Below are positions 11,901 through 23,900 of a stretch of 64,000 nucleotides of DNA, one piece after another. Under the pieces are notes generated by a model that was not told the origin of the DNA, made no database searches, and saw nothing but the letters and a program-made list of their open reading frames with translations. Made by a program: the position numbers and the translations under genes. The DNA is from Cardinalis cardinalis (lineage: Eukaryota > Chordata > Aves > Passeriformes > Cardinalidae): NCBI GenBank assembly GCA_014549065.1, contig JACDOX010000118.1, positions 1,665,802 through 1,729,801 of the forward strand, given 5' to 3'. Numbering within the stretch: position 1 is the stretch's first letter; every line of letters starts with the position of its first letter.

Positions 11901-14900
11901 ATGCTATCATAGCTAAACTAGCAAATCAAGCTGCAGATTACTATGGTGATGCTTACAAACAGTGTCAATATAAAGATACTTTGCCCAAGGTTAGTAACTC
12001 ATGTAATAATATGGGATTTGTTGTTATTGTGAATAACTGTTATTGTTTACAATGTACTTAATGAAGGACACTTAAAATGTATATTCTCAAGCTGCTTTCA
12101 AGGAAAATGAACCTGTAATTTGAAAAACAGTGAAGAATTGAGGGGGCAAAAGAGCATGGGTTTTTTTTACTAAGTAAGATCTTGTTACATGAAATGCATT
12201 TATTTGTCATGCATTTCATTAAAGTAAACTTGAAATGGTTATGGTATTATTTAGGGATGCATTCTTAGAACTTAATGCCTTACTAAATCTTTTTTCAAAC
12301 TAACACTTTCTATTTGGGCTTAATTGGCTTCTTAGTCTCAGTGTTTCCAAGTGAAATTTGCTCTCGTGTTGAGTACAGCATGAATACAGAGGTACTGTTC
12401 ACTGACCTGTTAGTGAAAAACATGACTGGAAGTCAGTGTGTGTCTTCTGCCTGCCTAATTGCACTACCCTAAAGCAATATAAAAAATAAATATAAATGTA
12501 AAATATCCCAATTTAGTCTTGGCTGGTGATTTGAATGCTGTTGGGTTTGGAAGATGTAGAAAGATCTTTCTCGTGTTCCTTGAATGTTTCCCACATAGGT
12601 GTTTATGTTCATGATGATTTTGACAGGCAGTGAGATACAATAAAGCCCTTGCTTTATCATTTGTTGCTGTGTACCTTTCTAAGCTGTAGATCAGCTCCTT
12701 GTTCCAGTTGCAAAGTAATCTGTCAAGTGAGATTATTTGCAAGAGCATAAGGTTTGCTGGTTAACAGCAGCTCTGAGAACAGTTACATGTTTAGGAGCAT
12801 GTTGTGAAGGTTGATTGGATGCATTGAACTCCAATTGCAAGGCCTTCCAGACAGCTTTGTCTTCCAAATTTACCCTTTTTTTAAATGTTATTTTTTCATC
12901 TCTGGGGTAGCAGCAAATTTGCAGAAATGTGAAGAAGCAGGTCTTTGTATACTGAGGTCTTTAAAACATCACTCTGGTTTTCCAGTGCTCCTTGATTTAA
13001 GAAATAAAACAGTAAGGCCAAATCCTTGATCTAAGACCATGTCTGTACTGTGCGCTGCAGTGTAATGTTTTCTTCATGTCTTGGTTGGTACTCCTGCAAA
13101 GATAAGTGCACTTATATAAAGTCTAAAAATGACTTTTAAGTTGCTTTTCATGTCAGTAGTCACTGGACTTCTTTATTTGTTCTTTCATAATTGTAATTGC
13201 TTTCTTGATAGGCCTGCTGCTGTTTTAAGTGTAACTACTTTGTTTAATTAAAAACCAATCAAACCAAAAAACCCCTAGAAGACCTATCTTTCCACCCACC
13301 TCCATTTCTTAAGAACACTGTCTTGGCTTTGTCTGGGGGTATTTCGATGTGTTCTTGCAACTGTCCTTTCTACTACATGCATGCATTTCTTATCTTTGAA
13401 GTAAATGTTGTGACTTCATGGCTTGGATTTAAATCATAGTTCATTTAAAATAATGAACACCAAGAATTTTGCAACAGCAGATTAAAAAAAAATTCAATCC
13501 ATGCAAAGCCACGTGATCTCTGACATTTACCTCTAATGTTTTAACCTATCTAAACCATTAATTGGGTGAATCTAATTTCCTTTTCTTCTTCCTTTTTCTT
13601 CCTGCATCCCATGTTGTCTGTGGTGGTTATTGTGGTTGGACTTTCCCCTGGTCAGTATTTTTATTTCCAGGAGGTGTTTCCTGTTCTGGCTGCAAAGCAC
13701 TGCATTATGCAGGCCAATGCAGAATATCATCAATCTATCCTGGCAAAACAACAGAAGAAATTTGGTGAAGAAATTGGGAGGTTACAGGTGAGTAACTTTC
13801 TTCTCTGAAAAATATGGAAAAACTTTTAATCCTGGAAAGCTGGGTTGGAGCTCTGAAATCCAAATAACTAAGAATGAAATGTATTCAGAAATTGTTGAGC
13901 ATGCTTATCGCATGAATTGAATTATTATCAGCTGCAAAGATGAAAGGCACCTCTCTAACTTTCATAAAGATGTGTTTNAGTGATTTTTGAGCAATTTGAT
14001 ACTGCTTGACATGTTAAATCTTTGTGTTTGCATAANCTTCATATCTAAGTACAGCTAATATGACAGATTTGTTGATAAATTTTCCTATGTAATGTTATTA
14101 AAAATCCCCCAAAGGTTAAAATTCTACCTGATCTATACCTAGTTCTTTTGCTGATATCCTGCTTTAAATCTTAATTAAAAAAAATTGTGCAAACAGTTCT
14201 CCTTTTATTCTTTATAGTTCTTTCCCCATATATTTTTTCTAGAGGGACTTAGATGTTGTAATGAATAAGGTCATCTCATATTTTAAATACAGTAGAGAAA
14301 AAAAATGCTAAAATGAACTACTTCCTTCAAGTCCCTGGAAATTTATTTTTGGAAAATAAATGTGTGAAATGGTGCTTCATCTGATAGTGAAGATCCATGT
14401 GCACTGTGTATCTACTGATATGCAGGAAATTTGATTTACATAAGGTGATCATGTTGATATCTTGAAAGTTACCGTTATGCATTTATCAACTTTGTGCAGG
14501 ATGGAGCTTGAAGCTTCTTTTTTGTATGCTCATCTGTTTTCTTAATATGAAAAGGAGAAAGAAAATTTATTATTTTAACTGTATTTTTTCTTTTTTTAGC
14601 ATGCAGCAGATTTGGTGAAAACGGTGGCATCTCGCTATGATGAATATATAAACGTTAAAGATTTGGTTGACAAAATCAACCGTGCACTTGCAGCTGCCAA
14701 GAAAGACAACGACTTCATTTACCATGACAGGGTTCCTGACCTGAAAGATTTGGAGCCCATTGGAAAAGCCAGTCTTGTGAAGTCTACTCCAGTTGTTGTT
14801 CCACTCAGTCAAAAATTCAGTGGTAAGCAAAGTGTGTGGAGTGTGCAGGGTAATTGTTACCTTGTGAAACACATCAACAAAGTTCATTTGTACCATGCAA

Positions 14901-17900
14901 AAATAAACATTTACTTTTTGCATTCTGCTAAAGGTACAGCTGTGTTTTTTAAACTGCTGTCTTTTCTTCTCCAGTTTGTTGTTGTTGTTCTTGATGATAA
15001 ATGTAATAAAGCACAGATTGAAAATTCTTACCTGAAATGTACAATTCTCTTAAAGATCTTTATAAGATTTTCTCAGCAATTGTATTTTCTATATTAAACC
15101 AATCTTTTCAATTTCAGAAGGAAAAGTTCTGTAGGGGACAGTATCAAGTTATGCAATATTAACTAACCTTGTTGCTGGTCTCCTATAAAGTTGAAAAATT
15201 TCAGATGAGTTGTAAAAAAATTCTCTTAACTTTCTCATATTTTTCCTTTAACTAAACAAAATTAGAAATGAAGCCTTAAGGCAAATCTAATTTGTAACCC
15301 TACAGTTGCTGTAAATATATTGTCTTTAAATTAAAAAACTCAATTTAGCCTTAAAAACTGAAATCTAAAGGCCTTTAAAAATGATTTTTGTTTTTTAAGA
15401 CATCTTGGGGAGTAGGAGGAAAGTATCTTAAACTGTTTAGGTCAGTCTCTGTAGTACAATATGTATAAAAAAGCTGTGAAGATGCTTGTGCTTTTAGTTT
15501 CATAATGCAGCTGTGTAATTTATACTACTCTAATTGCAGACCTGTTTGAGAAGATGGTTCCATTGCAAGTGCAACAATCTGTGAGTGTTTATAACCAGAG
15601 GAAGGCAGATCTGGTAAACAGGTCAATAGCCCAGATGAGAGAAGCCACAAATCTGGCAAATGGGTAAATATGGCTTCTTGTAAAGTTTTTCAAGTGAGGT
15701 TGTACATGGCTTGTAAGCCCTGGGTGCCTTGCAGCCTGCAGATATCCAGATTATAGCAGTGTTTTTTCATTACTGTATGCTAGGCTGGCAAACTTAAACC
15801 ATAGCAGGGGGATTTAGAACTACTTTCCGTAGGTGTTAAATATGAAAGCTTATTAAAAACAAGTAGTATTTATTTTTCTGCCATCTTCCCTTATTTTTTA
15901 GGAGTCCAATACCTGGTCAGAACCAGTACCATTAATCTAGAAGAAGGACTTTCACATTCCAATGGTCATTAAAAAAAAATTCTTTAAAGTAAATAACTAT
16001 AAAAAAGGTGTAGCAAGCTGAGAGATAGCAATGTAACTTAAAGCAGTTATTTCTTTTGTCTACCAGTCACTACTTAAAATGTTTGCCATGTTTTGTAAGT
16101 GCTAAAAGGCTAGGATTTCTTTAGCTTTTTAAGAGCTCTGGAATGTATTTTTAGTGAGATGTATGTTTGAAATTTCAGCCTAGGCATACATTACACTCCA
16201 TTTCCATTATAATTGACTGTGTGATTGTTTGTTTGTTTAGATAGCAGTGTTATTTTCAAATTGAAAGTTGTTTATTTAACACATTGACTTTTTCAGTGTG
16301 TTGGCTTCCCTCAATCTTCCTGCTGCTATTGAAGATGTGTCTGGTGATACTGTTCCTCAGTCTATTTTGAACAAGTCTAAGTCTGTGATTGAGCAGGGGG
16401 GAATTCAGACTGTTGATCAGCTGATCAAAGATCTGCCTGAACTGCTGCAAAGGAACAAAGAAATTCTAGATGAAGTAAGCCCAAAACCCACTACTCTAAA
16501 ACATTCTTCAAATACATCTCCACTGAATACTTTGCTTTAAATGACAGTAGAAAAAGTGCATAATTATTCAAATGCTTGTAACTTTAATAACACTTTCAAA
16601 GTATGCTATGTAAGTGTTCAGCCCGTACAAAAACTGTGCTGTCACATGTGGATGTTTCCTTACAAATATTTTCTTTTTAAAAAAAGTTGGTGGAGTTCTA
16701 AAGAACATTCTAAAGAAATGTGAGTGATTTGTCCCTTTCATGCCTGTTATTCATTTGTTAAATTATATTTTAAAAGAATGTATATGCAGTTTTTGTTTTC
16801 TACACTAGCTACATATTTTGAAGCTATTTTATGTTTAAAACAGCTCATAATGCATGTAACATTTTTCTCTTGCAGTCTCTGAGATTGTTAGATGAAGAAG
16901 AAGCCACAGACAATGATCTGCGAGCAAAATTCAAAGAACGCTGGCAGAGAACACCGTCCAATGAACTCTATAAGCCTCTGAGGGCAGGTAAAGTTAATGT
17001 TTCATGCTTTGTGTTCTAAAGGTGGCCAGAGTGTAAATTAAAGTAGTTTTCAGCGCTCTGATATTATCTATAAATACCAATTTCAGTTTGAGGCAGGTTA
17101 TGCCAAAATATTCTGATTGTGGTCTGCCCTGTTACTTGGAGCTGAAAGAGGATGTGACAGCAGGGAATTTGCTGCTGTTTTTGCCCTCTTGCTGTGTATG
17201 TGCATGTTGCATATAGGTAAGTCTTACAAAGTAAGGGTCTTGTTGCCCTTGTAAAATCATGGCTCGGGCTACTTAGGCTAAATAGAAGGGAACTCTGGGA
17301 GAGTGACTCAGTTGGAATAGGGGTAGAGAGACATAAGAGATGTGCTGCGTTACTGCCACATGTCCACATCGTGGTGTATGTGGCTTGATTGACTTGGGCT
17401 TGTTGTGCCTTAAAAGCATATAAACTGATAACTGGCTAACTGCTTAAAAAGGCTTGGTTTTTGGAATAAAGCAGCTCTCCTTTGCACTGTCTGGGGACTC
17501 TGAGTCACTTTGCTTCATACATGTGCATGCTAAAGTTTCAGAAAGCAAATTAAATGAAAAATGTCTGCCCTCCTAAGGATCTAGTTTTAATTGCCTCTTG
17601 AATACGTCAATGTTTTTTTCTTTGTCAACATATTTTTTTTTCCATCCGTGTGTCGTCTCTTTAATTTGGTGGGGTTTTTTTATTTTTTCCCCAGCAGTTA
17701 GGTCAAGCTACTTAAAACCACCACTATATCATGCTTTCTGTGTACCTAATATGTGTTGTCTTTTGAAGTTAACAAGGGAGTGATACCTCTGACTTGGTCT
17801 TGCAAAGTTACAGAGGTTTAAATCTGCAGAGTAGCTGAAGGCAGTGTTCATTCATATACCTTTGTATGCTTAATGGGAGAATTGTTATAGGTGCCTACTT

Positions 17901-20900
17901 TATGCACTTTTTAAAACATAATTTGGAAGCTTAAGTTTATATAAAATTCTTACATATTGTGCAGGCTTATAAAAATGTATGATGGCTTGCTGAAAAGCAC
18001 AAAAACTGCTCAGGTGCAAGATTGGATGGAACAAATTTTGAAATGATATAAACTCCTTTTTTCCTCCTGCCCCCAGAGGGAGCCAATTACCATAATATTT
18101 TGAATAAAGCTGTGCAAGCAGATGGGCAGGTGAAGGAGCGCTATCAGACCCACCGGGATACGATTGCACTTTTGTGTAAGCCAGAGGCAGAACTCAATGC
18201 AGCCATACCTTCTGCCAACCCAGCCAAAACACTACAGGGAAATGAGGTAAAGCAGTGAAATCTGTCTCTATTTTGAATAGAAGTGCTATTTGTCTAACAA
18301 AGTAAACTTGCTTGAATTTGTAATTTAATTTGTTTCTGTCTCAGTTGATACATGAGGTAACTAACATTTGGAAAAGGAGATGTTTAAAATCTTCTTAAGC
18401 ATAGTTTGTTACATTTAATGTGAGCAAAGTCAATCACCATGGACAGCAAAGTATTATAAAAGGAGTAATGAGTATTTTTGTTGTGTAGGGAAGTGGGATG
18501 TAGTGCTCAGGTTCTTGGGACACCATAAGACGTGGCTCAGTATTTTAAAGTTTATTTTAAACATTAGGCAATTACACCAATTTGATTTCTGAGAAGTTAG
18601 TGGCTGATCTACACCAATATTACTATTTTTCTCATAGTAATGATTTTTTGTCAGTGATTTTTGCTGCCATCTTAGAATATCCGATTGGAAGATATCTGAT
18701 CAACTTTAAAAAACACAAACATTTTGCAGTAATGCAGCAAAAGCATACCTGTAGAAGAAGAATATAGATTGAGAAATGCTTGAAGATCTTTTGTTTGGTC
18801 ATATTTTGTCCTAGTTTCTCACCTTTAAACACATTCATAAACAAATATTCATGCAGAAATATTGTCAGCATCAGTGAGGAATGCAAGATAGAAACAAGTT
18901 GTTAATAGGTTATACTTCCCCAATAGTTGCTCTGAACTTGCTAACTTAGGACATTTATATTGTCTAGGTTGTTAATGTCTTAAGAACTTTGCTGGCCAGT
19001 CTGGATGAAGTTAAGAAGGAGAGAGAGCAACTGGAAAATGACCTGAAATCTGTAAACTTTGACATGACAAGCAAATTCCTGACTGCACTTGCGCAGGATG
19101 GTGCTATAAATGAGGAGGCTATCTCTGTGACTGAATTGGACAGAATTTATGGAAGTTACACACAGAAAGTGCAGGAGTCCCTAAAAAAGCAGGAAGAACT
19201 TCTCAAAAACATTCAGGTACAACACTTTGCATGTTTTGCTTTCTCCTAAACTAAGAGCAATGATACTTCTATCTGTCTAGTCTCACTTTGCTTTCTAGTC
19301 TGTTTTGCTTTTTATTCTGTCATATGTCAGTTGATACTCNTTTATGCCTCGATCATTGAAAATACAGAGATGTCTTTGTGTTCACTAGAAAGAAATGGGA
19401 ATGTTTAGCAGGCTCTCGCTTACAGCTCCAGTGTAAATTCTCTTGGACCTTTTCTTAGCACAATTCAGCAGATGGTTTTGTCCTTGAAAGAAGCTTAAAT
19501 GGTGTGTTAAAAAGTTTTTTTTGGTTTTTGGTTTTTTCCCCTCACTCCATTTTAATTCTTCCTGGGATAGCAGGAGATGTGTCCTTAATGTCTACTCGAA
19601 GACATTTTGGTCTATGACGTACAGCTTGGTTTATTCCTAATTGCTCTTTACAATATATGCTTGACTTCCAGTATGTGCAGAGCTCTTTGAAGTAAAAGTT
19701 AATAGCGTTTCTCAGAGTTTATTTATAAATTCAGTCTTAGAGATGGATACCTGAAACATCTGGCAAAAGAGGAGGTCTTAGTGCTTGGAGAAATGATAAT
19801 GGCAGCTTGAGTAGTGATGGACACTTTTTCCAACAGGGGAAAAATTGTTTTTTAAATTACTATAAACACCATGTTTAGCAAGGATTTTATATTTGGATAT
19901 TTTTTTATCACAACATAGTTAAAAAGTCCTGATGGGTATTACTTTAATGTTTTAATGTCCTGCAGTACAAGTTTGCTGGCTTCTGGCAGTTGAAACAGTC
20001 TTTTTAAGTTAGCTTGCTTATTTTCCTGAAAGAAATTAGATGTAAATAGGTGATCCTTCTGTAAGTTTTCCTCTTCCTTGTCCTTTTAATAGTTCGCCAA
20101 TGTCAACCAAATTTAAAGTAATGCTTCTTNAAAATACTGACTTTCAGTATGATTTTATGAATATCAAGGGAAGTTGGTACAGGAGAGAGCCTAATTAGTG
20201 TAGCCTTGGAAAGACAGTCTGCAGGATGAGCTTGAGAATTATTAAAGGCAGGCCACAACAGAGCAGGTAATTAAGTGGTGATACCTACTGCCAGTGAGTT
20301 AACATATGTACAGTTCTGAAATATACATTGTAATAGTNGCTGTGCTTGGCAGGTATGGAAGTCCAGTGTGCATGGGAGATAAGGAGAAGCAGGTATTGGG
20401 GAAAACAGAAGCAATGACCAAGAGGAAAAAGAAAACAAAACATACAGAATCTTACATGGAACTAGCTTGCATTGTTTATACTGTTTATTCTCTTCTTTTA
20501 AGAATGCGCATCAGGATTTTTCAAAGATGAAACAATCAAACAATGAATCTAATTTAAGAGAAGAAGTCTTGAAGAACTTAGCTGTAGCAAATGACAACTT
20601 TGTGGAACTTGTAGCCAATTTAAAAGAAGGCACAAAGGTATGGTAATGCTTAAGGGATTGAAAGGACTTTTTTTCTGTATACATTGAGATATGAATCAAA
20701 AATCATAATAAAATTTGGAGACATGGTAGCATTTTTGAGGATTTTACTACTGAAGCAAGGACAGTGAGTTGCTTGAATTTNGATTGTTTCAAGAACTGTG
20801 AAATGCTTCTTTGTTCCTATCTGAAAAGTAAGCTTTTCTGAGCAATAGGATAAGTTGTTAATTACAGCTGAGTAAATGATGCTGGAGCACCCAGATGAGC

Positions 20901-23900
20901 TATTTTATCTGAGAAATTCTTTCACCTCTTCTCCCATGGTATTTAATCACCTTATAAAATTGGTGTTTTAAATGTTGTAACTGCATACATGAGAAATAAT
21001 GAGAGCTGTATTTAACTTACTTTTTTTGATCTGGGTGTCTGTCTTATGGCTTCTGTACTAAGTATTTTTTGCTGGTTTATTGATAGCTCATCAGACAGAA
21101 AAAACCCAACCTCTGAGATATCTATACAAATGAAATGCATGGACCTGAGAGCAATAAAATTAAAAATAAACAATTATCCTTTACAAAAATAAGTAGTTCA
21201 TCACCAGAAGTGATCTAGTTTTGCTCTGGTTTTCGTATGTTTTTTTAGTTATCCCAAACTATTTTTATATTTACACACACACACGCAAACCAAACCCCCA
21301 CAAAATTCTACATTATTACAGTGATGGGCAACAGCAGCTGACAAATTTTGGTTTTGAAAAGTGAAATAGAATGTAATAGCAAACCTTACTGGAATGACAA
21401 GTTCTGGGCACTGTAACAGTACAACACCAATAGCTGGATCAGTATATAGAAGTATGCCAGCATGGATTCTGGAAGTATTGATTGAGCATATTGTTTTTAT
21501 TTTTCTTTACTAGTTTTACAATGAGCTTACAGAAATCCTGCTGAAATTCCAGAACAAGTGCAGTGACATTATCTTTGCTCGAAAGACTGAAAGAGATGAA
21601 CTGCTCAAGTAAGATTTCAATGTTTTGTTTAAGCATTGCAGAAATGTTAAAGTATTTATCAGAAATTTATCTTTGGGGACATGTTTATTATGATGAAATG
21701 GAAAAGGCTTAGCACACCTATTCTTCCTATCACTTCTTTACTTTAATCCTAGTCCTACTCTCATTTCTGCTAGGAAAGTGATAGGAGAAATAAATGGAAA
21801 AAATCTACTTTGAGGTCTGTTCTATTGTTCGTATGTGCAGTTCAACACAAATCTGTTTCATGTTATGATTTCACTCTCTATTCCTTTTGGCATGCATTTG
21901 TTAGTTATTTTATTTTATTCTTTCCTTTGAGGAACTTCTGATTTCCACACCCTACTCCTGCTGTCAGTTTTGAGAAATTAAGAGTTTCATCATAAGATTT
22001 GCTTCCATCTCTTCAGTGTGAGGGGGGAAAGGCATTGGTATTCTACTTCTACTCTGCAGTCTGCTCTAGTCTCATACTTTATCATTGCTTAGATACGTGG
22101 ATCGCTTACAGTGCTGGGGAGAGAAGCACATATTGTCCTTCATGTGCGGAAGAGTGTTTGATGTCATTGTCCCCTATATGAGATCAGACCTAGTATAGTG
22201 TGTTTTAGATGTGTTTTTTAGGCTCTTCTCTTAAGAGGAAAGCATAATTGAAAAGGTTTGCCATTTAATTAGTGTTCTTTAGCAAAGTATGTAGCCTTTG
22301 ATAAGAGGACTTGTTACTAAAATCTTGGTTGCTGAAAATGCAGTTGTTCTGTGTACTTGCCATCTTAAAAATGAGTTGCTCAACCCTCAATTTTTACCTT
22401 TGCAAACTTGATCCTTTGTAGAATTGTTATTTTTCATTTGGGCTCTGTGCTTGTAAACAAAGTCTGAGTTGCAACCCCTTCTGCCTTGATTTGGCTTCCT
22501 ACATTCATATAGTTTGGAAGCTGTTAGGCTGCCTAACTAAGGCAGAGGCCTGAATATCTCACATCTCTGCTGTGTTTATGTTCACTGTTAAGGCTGTAGG
22601 GTTAGTGTTGATAGAACATTCTGCTGAGTCTTGCTGTGCTCTTTTACTCTTTTGGCTAATGTTGTGATTTATACCCAGTACTGAGTTAGAACATAAAGAC
22701 ATTATTAGAAAATAAATGTAACAATTAATCAGAGAGTTGGCTAGAGGATGGTTTTTGTAGAAGTGATTTGGACTCCAGATTTAGTTTGAGCTAGCTCAGT
22801 GATCATGCTTAAATATTAGACTTACTCTACTGCATCTTTTTGGCTTAACTGGCTGCAGTGTATAGCAAACCACTCTTAAACTAAGCTGCATGTTTGCTCT
22901 TTTGTTTTTAACAGAGATTTGCAGCAAAGCATTGCTAGGGAGCCCAGTGCTCCCTCCATCCCGCTGCCTACGTATCAGACCACACCAGCAGCAGGAAGTA
23001 AGCCAGCAGCATCGCCTGCTCCCACGCCAGCCCCAAGAACCATGGTGGTAAATACATGCTGCAGAATCAGTGGGTTGAAAGTACTGGGTCTGTACTTGAG
23101 AACTCTAAACTCATCTGTAATTTGTGTGTATCACTCCTTAGTATACTGGTGTGGTTGGGAATGTGTGGAAGTGAAGTAGCGGGCAAAATCTTAAGNCTTT
23201 GCAGAGAGGTGTGTTATGTACTATTCATGTTCATAATTTCTAGATTTGAAATGAAAAGCTTACTGCCATTTAGATGCTTTGCATTATCTGTATAGAAGAG
23301 ATATAGAATATCTGTTTAAAATGAAAATAAAAATGAATTAATCATATAACCACAGCTTTTGATTCCAAGACTTTGATAAAGAAACTCCAACTTAATTCAC
23401 TTTCTCTTGTTAGGGGACTAAACCACAGCCACCAGCACGGCCACCACCACCAGTGATTTCTGCAGCCAGCAGTTCCCCTTCTGCATTAGCACCCTCTGGA
23501 ACAGCTGCAGCTCCTGCTGCTGCTCCAGCTCCTACTCCAGGAGCCAGTGCACCTGCAGCAAGCACTGCACCTTCACAGGCACAGGGACCACCTTACCCAA
23601 CTTATCCCGGTTACCCAGGGTAAGTTGCAGGAACACTTAAGTTGATTTTTTGTTATCCTGTTACTTAAAAGCACTTTTTCTTGTGTGTGACATTTTAACA
23701 TTAGTTATTGTTAAAGTTGAAGGTTTGTTTGCTGTTTGAGGGAAGGGGTTATTTTGTTTTTTAGTTTTTTGGTTGGTTGGGGTTTTTTTTGTTTGTTTGG
23801 GTTGGGTTTTTTTGGTTTTTTGTTTTAATCATGTAACTCTTGTAAGAATCATTTGCTTGTACCTTTTGTGGGAATGTACATTTTAAGTGTTTACAGTTCA

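Larger units (their letters stand above)
11990..18076 (+). other. PDCD6IP: PDCD6IP introns 6-11
   Basis: Introns 11990-13670, 13788-14599, 14823-15539, 15664-16296, 16475-16875 and 16988-18076 all have GT-AG ends. They are AT-rich with many T runs. No mobile element or non-coding RNA is recognised. Confidence 0.85.

Noticed and set aside
14570..14923. 117-codon minus-strand ORF
   Set aside because: It is antisense to PDCD6IP exon 8; the open frame reflects codon bias of the real exon.
14612..15097. 161-codon plus-strand ORF
   Set aside because: The first 70 codons are PDCD6IP exon 8; the rest is read-through past the GTAAGC donor at 14823 into the intron, where ALIX homology ends.
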